A stretch of 15,159 nucleotides of DNA, from assembly GCA_900547295.1 (NCBI GenBank), contig URGK01000065.1, positions 1-15,159 of the forward strand, read 5' to 3'. Positions 5,672 to 13,042 of the stretch are shown here, in pieces. The stretch's first letter is position 1, and the number at the start of each line of letters is the position of its first letter. The notes beneath the pieces are model-generated. The model ran no database searches. It saw nothing but the letters and a program-made list of their open reading frames with translations, and was not told where the DNA came from. The translations under genes and the position numbers were made by a program. Source of the stretch: an uncultured Eubacteriales bacterium. Lineage in GTDB: Bacteria; Bacillota; Clostridia; Peptostreptococcales; Anaerovoracaceae.

Positions 5672-5959
5672 ATGAATATAAGTCCTGTAAAAATAATTCT
5701 GCTGCTGCTGCTTCTGTCAAACGACAGCAGAAATTCCCAGCCTGCATATTTTGATACATTCAGACTTGACCTGCTTTTAGATAGACTGCATCACACTGTA
5801 AACGCACTTGAAAACGTAAACAGACTGAGGCAGTTTAACCTTGATACGCTGTCACTTCCCGAAGCAAAGCCTGCGCCTCCGCAGGAGTCTGCTCCTGATA
5901 TGAGCAAAATGATGGAGTCCTTCGGCCCTATGCTTAATATGCTGATGAACCAAAAATAG
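5672..5959 (+). CDS. Small protein of unknown function (95 aa)
   Basis: Unrecognised. The frame is open further upstream, but the ATG at 5672 has a strong CGGAGG ribosome site 9-14 nt before it and is the likely start. The N-terminus has a short hydrophobic run (VKIILLLLLL) ending at SND, too short for a sure membrane helix. A helical stretch LLLDRLHHTVNALENVNRL follows, then a Pro-rich linker (PEAKPAPPQESAP) and a Met-rich amphipathic C-terminus, DMSKMMESFGPMLNMLMN. The C-terminal pattern echoes the divergent 82-aa protein, which suggests interaction. The aldolase gene follows after its own promoter. Possibly a sporulation or envelope-associated small protein, but that is only a guess. Confidence 0.7.
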   Translation: MNISPVKIILLLLLLSNDSRNSQPAYFDTFRLDLLLDRLHHTVNALENVNRLRQFNLDTLSLPEAKPAPPQESAPDMSKMMESFGPMLNMLMNQK

Positions 5960-5961
5960 TA

Positions 5962-5990
5962 ATGAAAAAAGCTCCCGGCTGGTGTATAAT
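5962..5990 (+). promoter_or_regulatory. Promoter of the aldolase gene
   Basis: A perfect TATAAT lies at 5985-5990, 17 nt after ATGAAA at 5962-5967 (4 of 6 matches to TTGACA). Transcription would start near 5997, leaving a leader of about 24 nt that contains the GGGAGGT ribosome site at 6009-6015. Confidence 0.7.
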
Positions 5991-6020
5991 ATATTACAGA
6001 TGTAAGTTGGGAGGTAAATT

Positions 6021-6950
6021 ATGGCTTTAGTTACTACAAAGGAAATGTTTGAAAAGGCCCTCAAGGCAGATTATGCCGTAGGCGCTTTCAATGTAAACAA
6101 TATGGAGATTATACAGGGCATTGTTGAAGCCGCTCAGGAGGAAAACGCTCCTCTTATTCTGCAGGTTTCGGCAGGCGCAAGAAAATATGCCAAGCCCGCA
6201 TACCTTATGAAGCTGGTTGAGGCGGCTGTTTTAGATACAGGTCTTGATATAGCTCTTCACCTTGACCACGGCGAAGATTTTGAAATATGCAAGAAATGTG
6301 TAGACGACGGTTTTACATCAGTTATGATTGACGGCTCCAAGCACCCGTTTGAAGAAAACATACGCATCACAAAGGAAGTTGTTGAATATGCTCACAGCAA
6401 GGGAGCTGTTGTAGAGGCAGAGCTTGGCAAGCTTGCCGGTATCGAAGACGATGTAAACGTAGATGTCAGAAACGCAACCTTTACAGTTCCTGAGGAAGCT
6501 GCTGAATTCGTTGAAAGAACAGGCGTTGACTCACTTGCCATAGCAATCGGCACAAGCCACGGCGCATACAAGTTCAAGGGCGAGCCAAAGCTTGACTTTG
6601 AAAGATTAAAGACAATCCACAAGCTCATTCCGGATACTCCACTGGTACTTCACGGAGCATCAACAGTCCTGAAAGAATTCGTAGACAAATGCAATCAGTA
6701 CGGCGGCAATATTCCGGGAGCGCAGGGGGTTCCTGAGGATATGATTAAAGAAGCTGCAAAACACGGAATATGCAAGGTAAATATAGATACCGATTTAAGA
6801 CTTGCTCTGACCGCAGAGGTAAGAAAGTATCTGAGCGAAAACCCTGCTGAATTTGACCCGAGAAAATATCTGGGACCTGGCAGGGATGCTATCAAATCAA
6901 TGGTATCTCACAAGATAAGAAATGTCCTGAACGCATCAGGCAGAAGATAG
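6021..6950 (+). CDS. fba: Class II fructose-1,6-bisphosphate aldolase
   Basis: A 309-aa zinc-dependent aldolase that splits fructose 1,6-bisphosphate into dihydroxyacetone phosphate and glyceraldehyde 3-phosphate in cytoplasmic glycolysis. The family signatures are all present: LHLDHG with catalytic Asp82 and zinc ligand His83, VEAELG with Glu134, GTSHGAYKFKG with zinc ligand His180, LHGAS with His210, and the phosphate-binding KVNIDTD near residue 255. Length and motif spacing match the short, Bacillus-like class IIB enzymes. It carries its own promoter and a strong ribosome site, so it is probably expressed alone and highly; its codons look well adapted. Tagatose-bisphosphate aldolase is the main alternative within this family, less likely for a single-gene locus without sugar genes. 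Confidence 0.95.
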   Translation: MALVTTKEMFEKALKADYAVGAFNVNNMEIIQGIVEAAQEENAPLILQVSAGARKYAKPAYLMKLVEAAVLDTGLDIALHLDHGEDFEICKKCVDDGFTSVMIDGSKHPFEENIRITKEVVEYAHSKGAVVEAELGKLAGIEDDVNVDVRNATFTVPEEAAEFVERTGVDSLAIAIGTSHGAYKFKGEPKLDFERLKTIHKLIPDTPLVLHGASTVLKEFVDKCNQYGGNIPGAQGVPEDMIKEAAKHGICKVNIDTDLRLALTAEVRKYLSENPAEFDPRKYLGPGRDAIKSMVSHKIRNVLNASGRR

Positions 6951-6967
6951 ACAGTACAAAAAACCCT

Positions 6968-6991
6968 AAAGACCGGCGAGAGCCGGTCTTT
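6968..6991. terminator. Bidirectional terminator between convergent units
   Basis: AAAGACCGGC-GAGA-GCCGGTCTTT is a perfect 10-bp stem with a four-base loop between the aldolase stop and the DUF1292 stop. On the minus strand it is followed by AGGGTTTTTTG, a better U tract than on the plus strand, where only TTT follows. It probably ends both units. Confidence 0.75.
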
Positions 6992-7016
6992 AAATGCATA
7001 ATGCTTTAAAGTCAGA

Positions 7017-7304
7017 TTAAGCTTCCTCAGCTACAATCTTATCAAATTCTGCCACTGCGATTTCAAACTCTGCATCATCAATGTCAACGAGGTCGTATTC
7101 ATCTTCGCCTACTTCCTTGTAGCCGTAGATATATACATCGTCTGTGCCGTCATCAGGTATTAAAGCGATATATTCTTTGCCGGCAGCTTCGAACACGCCC
7201 ATAATTTCACATTCAACCTCATCACCATCATCAAATTCAAGTGTGATAAATTCAGCCTCTTCATCTATGCCATCATTGTATCCCTTTGATTTGTTATCTG
7301 CCAT
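7017..7304 (-). CDS. DUF1292 (YrzB-like) acidic protein
   Basis: A 95-aa, very acidic protein that matches the DUF1292 pattern: EEAEFITLEFDDGDEVECEIMGVFEAAGKEYIALIPDDG, then VYIYGYKE...DEYDLVDIDDAEFE. These small cytoplasmic proteins are common in Bacillota, and their biochemical role is not established. The beta-rich core occupies about residues 17-77, with an acidic helical end. ATG with GGAGG 10 nt upstream. It is the last gene of the minus-strand series, 45 bp after uvrC; a TATAGT box in the gap might give it a promoter of its own. A strong terminator follows. Elsewhere this family usually sits beside yrzL/yrrK (ruvX-like) genes, so a position after uvrC is somewhat atypical. Confidence 0.88.
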   Translation of the reverse strand: MADNKSKGYNDGIDEEAEFITLEFDDGDEVECEIMGVFEAAGKEYIALIPDDGTDDVYIYGYKEVGEDEYDLVDIDDAEFEIAVAEFDKIVAEEA

Positions 7305-7349
7305 TTTAATATTCCTCCGAATTGTTAATTTCTTAGACTTTACTATATA

Positions 7350-9191
7350 TTATCCCCGAAAATATTTCAATATATTTTGAGCATTTTTTTCTGTTATTCC
7401 ATCAACTTTAACAAGTTCCTCTGCCGCAGCCGCTTTTATTCTGTCAACACTGCCAAAATATGCAAGAAGGCTGTTTCTTTTGACAGGGCCTATACCCTCT
7501 ATTTCATCAAGTACAGAGGTAAGCATATTCTTTGTTCGAAGCGTCCTGTGGTAGTCTATTGCAAACCTGTGAACCTCCTCCTGAATATTTCCTACGTATT
7601 TAAACAGCAGCGGACTGTCCTTTATCTGTATCGTACTGAACTCTCCGTCCTTTTCATAGACAAGCTCCTTGGTTCTGTGGCTGTCGTCCTTTGCCATACC
7701 AAAGGCGGGTATGTCTATCTGCATAGCCCGAAGAACCTTGTTTGCAGCGGCAACATGCCCCTTGCCTCCGTCTATAAATAGCATATCCGGGTATGTGTTA
7801 AACGCGGCATCGTCTGCCTGCGCTCTTTTAAATCTCCTGTACAGAACCTCCTGCATACTGCCGTAGTCATCAGATCCCTCAACGGTTTTGACCTTAAATC
7901 GTCTGTAGTCTTTTTTGAGCCTGCGGCTTCCGTCAAACACAACCATGGCTCCTACCGAATCCACACCGTTGATGTCGGAAATATCATAGGCCTCCACTCT
8001 GTAGCCGTGAGGGCCGTTTTTCAGACAGGAATATACAGCATCTATCTGTTTTCTGAGTGAATCCTCCCGCTCAGCCCTTGCCTCCGCTCTGTCATCTATT
8101 GTCTTGGCCATTTCAACAACATCTTTTCTGGCAAGGTCAAGTATGGCTTTTTTCTCGCCTTTAAGAGGCATAAATACAGAAGTCTTCCTGCCCCATAATT
8201 GCGACAGATACTCTGACAGGATATTCGCATCGGAAAGCGCCTCCTCTGTGAGAATTTCTTTTGGCCCCGAAGTCAGTTCTCCGTAATACTGCTTGATAAA
8301 CGAGCTTATCATCTCACCGGAGCTTTCCTCTCCCTCCGTATGCATCTCAAAATTTTCTCTTCCGCTCAGCTTGCCGTCCCTTACATAGAATACGACTATA
8401 AATGAGTCCTCTCTGCCTTTGAGTGTCAGAATTATATCCATATCCTTGTCACTTCTCAGCACAACTCTCTGCTTCTCATTTATAGCCTCAAGCGCCATAA
8501 TGTTATCTCTGTATTTTGCAGCAGTTTCAAAATCAAGCTGCTCTGCCGCAGCCTCAAGCTTTGCTTTCATTTCATTTACAAGAGATTTTGTACTGCCTCC
8601 GAGAAACTCTGCAACTTTGTTTACAGTCTCTCTGTATTCATCTTTGGAAACATAACCTGTGCATATGCCCCTGCACTGCTCTATGTGATAGTTGAGGCAT
8701 GGTCTGAAACCCTTGGGGAACCTCTGAGCGGAGCATTTCTTGAGTCTGTAGATTTCACCCATCAGATCGACTATCCTGTTTACTGCGCCTGCATCGGAAT
8801 AAGGCCCGAAATATCTGGCGCCGTCGTTTTCGACACGCCTTGTCTTGAGTATACGAGGATAATCCTCTTTCATTGTGATTTTAATATACGGATAGGTTTT
8901 GTCATCTCTCAGAAGTATATTGTACTTAGGTGAATATCTCTTGATTAAATTGCACTCTAAAATCAGAGCCTCCATTTCGGTTGCGGTGGTTATATATTCG
9001 AACTCCGCAATATGCGACACCATGGCCGATACCTTGCTGTCCATATTCTTCTGGCTCTGAAAATACTGCCTTACTCTGTTTCTGAGGGATACAGCCTTGC
9101 CTACATATATTACTTCGCCAAGTCTGTCCTTGTGTATATATACTCCCGGTGAATCGGGAAGTTTTTTGAGGTTTTCTTTAATATCAAACAT
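7350..9191 (-). CDS. uvrC: Excinuclease ABC subunit C
   Basis: UvrC makes both incisions around a DNA lesion after UvrA/UvrB loading in nucleotide excision repair. Domains in order (613 aa): GIY-YIG nuclease for the 3' cut (about 5-90, GVYIHK...VIYVGKA); four cysteines spaced C-x11-C-x7-C-x3-C (KKC...RPCLNYHIEQCRGIC), identical in spacing to those that hold an Fe-S cluster in E. coli UvrC; UVR motif for UvrB contact (about 205-235); RNase H-like nuclease for the 5' cut (AYDISDINGVDS and FIDGGKGH); and a helix-hairpin-helix end (IEGIGPVKR, VDGITEKNA). An in-frame ATG exists at 9209, but it lies inside a hairpin and has no ribosome site, and family members begin close to MFDIKENL, so I use 9191. 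That start also lacks a clear ribosome site. Confidence 0.95.
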   Translation of the reverse strand: MFDIKENLKKLPDSPGVYIHKDRLGEVIYVGKAVSLRNRVRQYFQSQKNMDSKVSAMVSHIAEFEYITTATEMEALILECNLIKRYSPKYNILLRDDKTYPYIKITMKEDYPRILKTRRVENDGARYFGPYSDAGAVNRIVDLMGEIYRLKKCSAQRFPKGFRPCLNYHIEQCRGICTGYVSKDEYRETVNKVAEFLGGSTKSLVNEMKAKLEAAAEQLDFETAAKYRDNIMALEAINEKQRVVLRSDKDMDIILTLKGREDSFIVVFYVRDGKLSGRENFEMHTEGEESSGEMISSFIKQYYGELTSGPKEILTEEALSDANILSEYLSQLWGRKTSVFMPLKGEKKAILDLARKDVVEMAKTIDDRAEARAEREDSLRKQIDAVYSCLKNGPHGYRVEAYDISDINGVDSVGAMVVFDGSRRLKKDYRRFKVKTVEGSDDYGSMQEVLYRRFKRAQADDAAFNTYPDMLFIDGGKGHVAAANKVLRAMQIDIPAFGMAKDDSHRTKELVYEKDGEFSTIQIKDSPLLFKYVGNIQEEVHRFAIDYHRTLRTKNMLTSVLDEIEGIGPVKRNSLLAYFGSVDRIKAAAAEELVKVDGITEKNAQNILKYFRG

Positions 9192-9203
9192 ATCATCACA
9201 AAA

Positions 9204-9225
9204 GGTCATCGTGTTAACGATGACC
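9204..9225. terminator. Hairpin between the carboxypeptidase gene and uvrC
   Basis: GGTCATCG-TGTTAA-CGATGACC is a perfect 8-bp stem that overlaps the last codons of the D,D-carboxypeptidase gene and the alternative uvrC start. On the minus strand TTTTG follows, so it could act as a leaky terminator or attenuator before uvrC, or as an mRNA stabiliser. On the plus strand a T-rich tract also follows. Confidence 0.5.
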
Positions 9226-10554
9226 GTATTTTCTTTCTCTTGCTATTTTCATGGCCTGTCTCTGTCTCTGCTTCATACGCTTACGCCTGTTCACAATTCT
9301 GATAATAACTAGCACTATCGCAAGAAGCACCAGAACAATAGCCGCTATAAGGAGGGCCAGCTTGCCTGGATATGCCACGTGACCGTTGTAGAGGAAGCTG
9401 AACATTCCCTCTTCAACCTTGTCTGCCGTAACTATATTCGTTGTGGTAACAAGCTTCTTGTTCTTATATAACTTGACCTGACCTACTACCGTACCCTTTG
9501 CAATCGGCGCCACTATTTTATCATTCCAAACAATGTCTTTAGTGACAATGTCCCTGCTTTCACTTTTTTTGAGGTTTACCGCAGCATAGTAATCTGTAAC
9601 GGTTTTAACCTCATCAGGCTTGCCACCCTTAACCTTGATGGTTTCTACGGCTTCTCCCTTGTCATACACAGTATATGTAGAATAATTTGCAAATCCGTAC
9701 TCAAACAGCGCTATTGTATCTGCAAATCTGCCGAAATCAGACGAATGCATTACAACCGAAATCAGCTCTGTGCCGTTTTTTTCGGCTGCAGCCGTCAGAC
9801 ATCCAAGAGCCACAGGAGTATATCCCGTCTTGATTCCTATGGCATTTTTGTAATACGGTTTGCGGTATTCTCCGTTTACAACTATATCGTTATATTTGTC
9901 TGACAGCAGTCTGTTGGTGGTATACAGCGGTCTTTTTTTATTTTTGTTTGTCTTTGGAACCGTATAGCTTGTCATTGCAACGATTTCTCTGAAGGTTTCG
10001 TTTTTCATGGCTTCCTTTGCAATCATTGCCATATCGTAGGCTGTAGACACATGCCCCTTGTCATCAAGACCGTTGGGGTTTACAAAGTTTGTGTTCTTTG
10101 CCCCCAGCTCCTTTGCCTTGCCGTTCATAAGATTTGAGAAATCTTTGATGGTGCCGGACATAGTCTTTGCAAGCGCCACAGCGCAGTCATTTGCAGATGT
10201 CACCAGCATTGCCTTGAGAAGCTGCTCCACTGTGAATTTCTCACCCTTGTGCATATATATGATATTACCCTCTGTGTACGGCGTTTCATCGTCTATGGTA
10301 ACTACCGTATCCATATCCAGATTCTCTATCGCAAGAAGCGCTGTCATTATTTTGGTCATACTGGCAGGTGTCAGCTGAACGTCTTTGTTTTTGGAAAACA
10401 GAATTTCTCCTGTCTTTGCATCAATTAAAATTGCAGTTGTTGCCTCAAGCTCAAGCGCATCTTTTGACGATGCGCCATAGGCACATACCGAAGTCCCCAG
10501 AGTCATAGTAAGGGCAACTATAACAGTTAAGGCCACAGTCAATAGTCTTTTCAT
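9214..10554 (-). CDS. D-alanyl-D-alanine carboxypeptidase (PBP5/DacF type)
   Basis: A 446-aa penicillin-binding protein of family S11 that removes the terminal D-Ala from peptidoglycan pentapeptides outside the cell. The signal peptide covers about residues 1-28. The three active-site motifs are intact: S65-M-T-K68 (TPASMTKIM), S120-A-N and K242-T-G (GIKTGYTP). A beta-rich C-terminal domain (about 265-365) is followed not by the usual amphipathic anchor but by a clear membrane helix (about 395-420, LALLIAAIVLVLLAIVLVII) and a very basic tail RRKRMKQRQRQ. The protein is therefore fixed by a C-terminal transmembrane segment with the tail in the cytoplasm. ATG with AAGGAG; only 15 bp after the mutase gene, so co-transcribed. 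DacF and DacB are the nearest named types, but I cannot choose between them. Confidence 0.93.
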   Translation of the reverse strand: MKRLLTVALTVIVALTMTLGTSVCAYGASSKDALELEATTAILIDAKTGEILFSKNKDVQLTPASMTKIMTALLAIENLDMDTVVTIDDETPYTEGNIIYMHKGEKFTVEQLLKAMLVTSANDCAVALAKTMSGTIKDFSNLMNGKAKELGAKNTNFVNPNGLDDKGHVSTAYDMAMIAKEAMKNETFREIVAMTSYTVPKTNKNKKRPLYTTNRLLSDKYNDIVVNGEYRKPYYKNAIGIKTGYTPVALGCLTAAAEKNGTELISVVMHSSDFGRFADTIALFEYGFANYSTYTVYDKGEAVETIKVKGGKPDEVKTVTDYYAAVNLKKSESRDIVTKDIVWNDKIVAPIAKGTVVGQVKLYKNKKLVTTTNIVTADKVEEGMFSFLYNGHVAYPGKLALLIAAIVLVLLAIVLVIIRIVNRRKRMKQRQRQAMKIARERKYGHR

Positions 10555-10569
10555 AAGAAGTGCACTCCT

Positions 10570-11781
10570 TTATTTTTCAAAGAAATAGTCGGCAAGCTCA
10601 TAGCCTGATCCGAATTTTGAGCCTGTGGAACCCGAGGTTTCATTAAAGGCTCTTGTATCATCATAAGGTTTCTCGTCCGTACTGTCATACAGAACAAACG
10701 GTACAGGCTCAGGTGTATGAGTTCTCACAGCTATAGGAGTTCTGTGATCCGGAACTATGAGAAATCTGAAATCCTCACCGTCTGCCTTGAGTCCCTCTAC
10801 TATCGGCTTTACTATTTTGTCGTCTATTCTTTCGAGGGAAAGAACCTTGCCCTCTGCATCTCCCTGATGACCGCATTCGTCAGGTCCCTCAAGGTGAACA
10901 TATACGAAGTCTTTGCCCTCTCTGAAAGCTGCAAGCGCCGCATCTGCCTTGCCCTCATAATTGGTGTTGAGCGTACCTGTACTGCCCTCTACGTCTATTG
11001 AGTCAAGTCCTGCGCATATTGCAATGCCCTTAATCAGATCCACCGCCGAAATAGCCGCTCCCGTAATTCCGAATTTATCTTTGAAAGATGAAAGCTTAGG
11101 CTTCCTGCCCTCACCCCATATCCACATTGAGTTTGCAGGGTTTAATCCTCTTGCAATTCTGTCTTTGTTTACAGGGTGATCTTTGAGTATATCGTAGCTT
11201 TTTTTCATCATATTGATGAACATATCGGCATGCTCGCCCTTAGGCAGATTGTCGCCGACTCTCTGTCCCAGCACATCGTGGGGCGGTGTAAATTCAAGCT
11301 CTGTAGTACCATTTTTCCATATCATGCAGTGTCTGTAGCTTACGCCTGTGTAAAGCTGGATTTCATCGTTCTGAAACTCTGCCTGCAGGGCTTTGATAAG
11401 CTTATCCGCCTCCGGAGTTGTGATTTCTCCGGAGCTGTGATCGGTTATAATTAAATCCTCGTATTCGCCCTCTCCTGTCAGAGTTATTACATTGACTCTG
11501 AACGATACGTCTGTATCCTCCATATCAATTCCTATTGATGCAGCTTCAAGTGGTGATCTGCCTGTCAGATATACCGCAGGGTCATATCCCATTACTGACA
11601 GGTTGCCGGCGTCGCTTCCCGGCGCGCAGCCTGTTGGTATTGTCTGTACCATGCCCACCTGTCCTTTTGCTGCAAGCTCTTTAGTGTATTTCATATCTGC
11701 CGCTTCAAGAGTTGTTTTTCCGCCAAGAGCCTCAATCGGCTCTCCTCCTGCCCCGTCAGCAAGCACTATCAAGTATTTCAT
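10570..11781 (-). CDS. apgM: Cofactor-independent phosphoglycerate mutase, archaeal (ApgM-like) type
   Basis: A 403-aa alkaline phosphatase-superfamily enzyme likely to interconvert 3- and 2-phosphoglycerate. Visible: the N-terminal metal site VLADGAGGEP (Asp9); the nucleophile segment PGSDAGNLSVMGYDP (Ser56); TGRSPLEAASIGI; and the C-terminal metal-binding series VHLEGPDECGHQGD and VPDHRTPIAVRTHTPEPVPF. A branch of this family has been called 'proposed homoserine kinase' in databases because it sits near threonine genes elsewhere. Here the neighbours are serC and serA, which use 3-phosphoglycerate, and there are no threonine genes, so mutase is the better reading. Strong GGAGG before the ATG. 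It follows serC after a weak hairpin and is tightly linked to the carboxypeptidase gene. Confidence 0.85.
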   Translation of the reverse strand: MKYLIVLADGAGGEPIEALGGKTTLEAADMKYTKELAAKGQVGMVQTIPTGCAPGSDAGNLSVMGYDPAVYLTGRSPLEAASIGIDMEDTDVSFRVNVITLTGEGEYEDLIITDHSSGEITTPEADKLIKALQAEFQNDEIQLYTGVSYRHCMIWKNGTTELEFTPPHDVLGQRVGDNLPKGEHADMFINMMKKSYDILKDHPVNKDRIARGLNPANSMWIWGEGRKPKLSSFKDKFGITGAAISAVDLIKGIAICAGLDSIDVEGSTGTLNTNYEGKADAALAAFREGKDFVYVHLEGPDECGHQGDAEGKVLSLERIDDKIVKPIVEGLKADGEDFRFLIVPDHRTPIAVRTHTPEPVPFVLYDSTDEKPYDDTRAFNETSGSTGSKFGSGYELADYFFEK

Positions 11782-11802
11782 ACTGCCTCCATTCTGTATA
11801 TG

Positions 11803-11830
11803 AAAAGCCTTTCCGTACAGAAAGGCCTTT
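11803..11830 (-). terminator. Weak hairpin or attenuator between serC and the mutase gene
   Basis: On the minus strand GCCTTTC at 11826-11820 and its complement GAAAGGC... enclose a six-base loop, extended after a one-base bulge by AAA/TTT and followed by TTTTC. This is a modest intrinsic terminator 9 bp beyond the serC stop and 22 bp before the mutase ATG. It may lower downstream expression rather than block it, since no separate promoter for the mutase gene is evident. Confidence 0.55.
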
Positions 11831-11838
11831 GAAAAATA

Positions 11839-12933
11839 CTATTTGTTTTCTGCTTCAAATTTCTTCATAAAATCTATAAGTGTGTCTACGCCCTCCATCG
11901 GCATCGCATTGTATATGCTTGCTCTCATACCGCCGATTGATCTATGTCCTCCGAGGTTTACAAGACCTGCGGCTTTGCCCTCTGCAACGAATTTCTTGTC
12001 GAGAGCCTCATTGCCTGTAACGAATGTAACGTTCATAAGCGATCTGTCCTCTGCCGCTTTGACAGGGCAGTTGTAAAGTGTGCTCTCATCAATGTATTTA
12101 TGAAGCTTTGCAGCCTTTTCTCTGTTTACTTTATTAAGCTGTGCTATGCCGCCCATAGCTTTGATGTTCTTGAATACAAGACCTGCCACATAGATACCGA
12201 AGCATGGCGGTGTGTTGTATGCCGAGTCGTTGTCTGCGTGAATTTTGTAGTCAAGATATGTAGGGCAGGTTTCAGGTGCATATCCGAGAAGATCCTCTCT
12301 GATAATTACTATAGTAACGCCTGCCGGTCCCACATTCTTCTGGGCGCCTGCATATATGAGGCCGAATTTTGATACATCTATCTCCTCTGACAGTATGCAC
12401 GATGACATATCTGCTACAAGAGGAATGTCTCCGGTGTCCGGAATGTATGAATAGTGGGTGCCGTAAATTGTATTGTTGTAGGTGATATGAACATAGTCCG
12501 CATCAGCTCTGAAGTCCTCTTTTTTAACTTTAGGGATAAAGTCATAGGTTGTATCCTCTGATGATGCCGTTATCTGTATATCTCCGAATTTCTTAGCTTC
12601 TTTGTATGCTTTTTTTGCCCAGCTTCCTGTGATAATGTAGTCTGCTTTTTTGGAGTTTCTCAAAAGGTTAAGTGGTACCATTGCAAACTGCAGTGTACCA
12701 CCGCCCTGCAGGAACATTACCTTGTAGTTCTCAGGAATATTCATTATATCTCTTAAATCCGCTTCCGCTTCTGCAAGTATTTTTTTGAACTCTGCCGATC
12801 TGTGGCTCATTTCCATTACCGACTGTCCGCAGCCCTGGTAATTAGGCAGATCTTTTGCAGCTTCTTCGATTACGTTAAGAGGGAGCATTGATGGACCTGC
12901 TGAGAAATTATATACTCTGTCATATTTACTCAT
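11839..12933 (-). CDS. serC: Phosphoserine aminotransferase
   Basis: A 364-aa PLP-dependent class V aminotransferase that converts 3-phosphohydroxypyruvate and glutamate into phosphoserine and 2-oxoglutarate, the second step of serine synthesis; in many bacteria it also serves pyridoxal phosphate synthesis. Signatures: NFSAGPSMLP at the N-terminus; the MSHRSAEF segment; FLQGGGTLQF, which holds the cofactor phosphate; VADMSSCILSE with the Asp that contacts the pyridine ring; and Lys199 in YAGAQKNVGPAG as the PLP Schiff-base lysine. The C-terminus GGHRSIGGMRASIYNAMP matches the family. Length is standard. ATG with GGGAGG at good spacing. It is divergent from a 3-phosphoglycerate dehydrogenase gene, which carries out the preceding step, across a 109-bp symmetric regulatory region. 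Confidence 0.97.
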   Translation of the reverse strand: MSKYDRVYNFSAGPSMLPLNVIEEAAKDLPNYQGCGQSVMEMSHRSAEFKKILAEAEADLRDIMNIPENYKVMFLQGGGTLQFAMVPLNLLRNSKKADYIITGSWAKKAYKEAKKFGDIQITASSEDTTYDFIPKVKKEDFRADADYVHITYNNTIYGTHYSYIPDTGDIPLVADMSSCILSEEIDVSKFGLIYAGAQKNVGPAGVTIVIIREDLLGYAPETCPTYLDYKIHADNDSAYNTPPCFGIYVAGLVFKNIKAMGGIAQLNKVNREKAAKLHKYIDESTLYNCPVKAAEDRSLMNVTFVTGNEALDKKFVAEGKAAGLVNLGGHRSIGGMRASIYNAMPMEGVDTLIDFMKKFEAENK

Positions 12934-12969
12934 TGTTTTGTCCTCCCGGTTAATTAGTCTATTTTAACC

Positions 12970-13008
12970 ATTGTACCACTTTACTAAGCTCCAGTAAAGT
13001 GGTATACT
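12970..13008. promoter_or_regulatory. Symmetric overlapping divergent promoters of serC and serA
   Basis: A 12-bp perfect inverted repeat, TACCACTTTACT (12974-12985) and AGTAAAGTGGTA (12993-13004), has a 7-bp spacer. Its inner ends read TTTACT on each strand and sit exactly 17 bp before TATACT (13003-13008, plus, to serA) and TACAAT (12975-12970, minus, to serC). Two promoters therefore occupy the same DNA face to face, and RNA polymerase could probably use only one at a time. A dimeric regulator could also bind the repeat. Boxes are seen; activity is inferred. Confidence 0.7.
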
Positions 13009-13042
13009 TTTATTATTATTATTTAATTTTCGAGGTGATACA

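Noticed and set aside
5242..5754. 170-codon plus-strand frame through the terminator and the 82-aa gene
   Set aside because: It crosses a strong terminator hairpin and is antisense to a gene with a good ribosome site.
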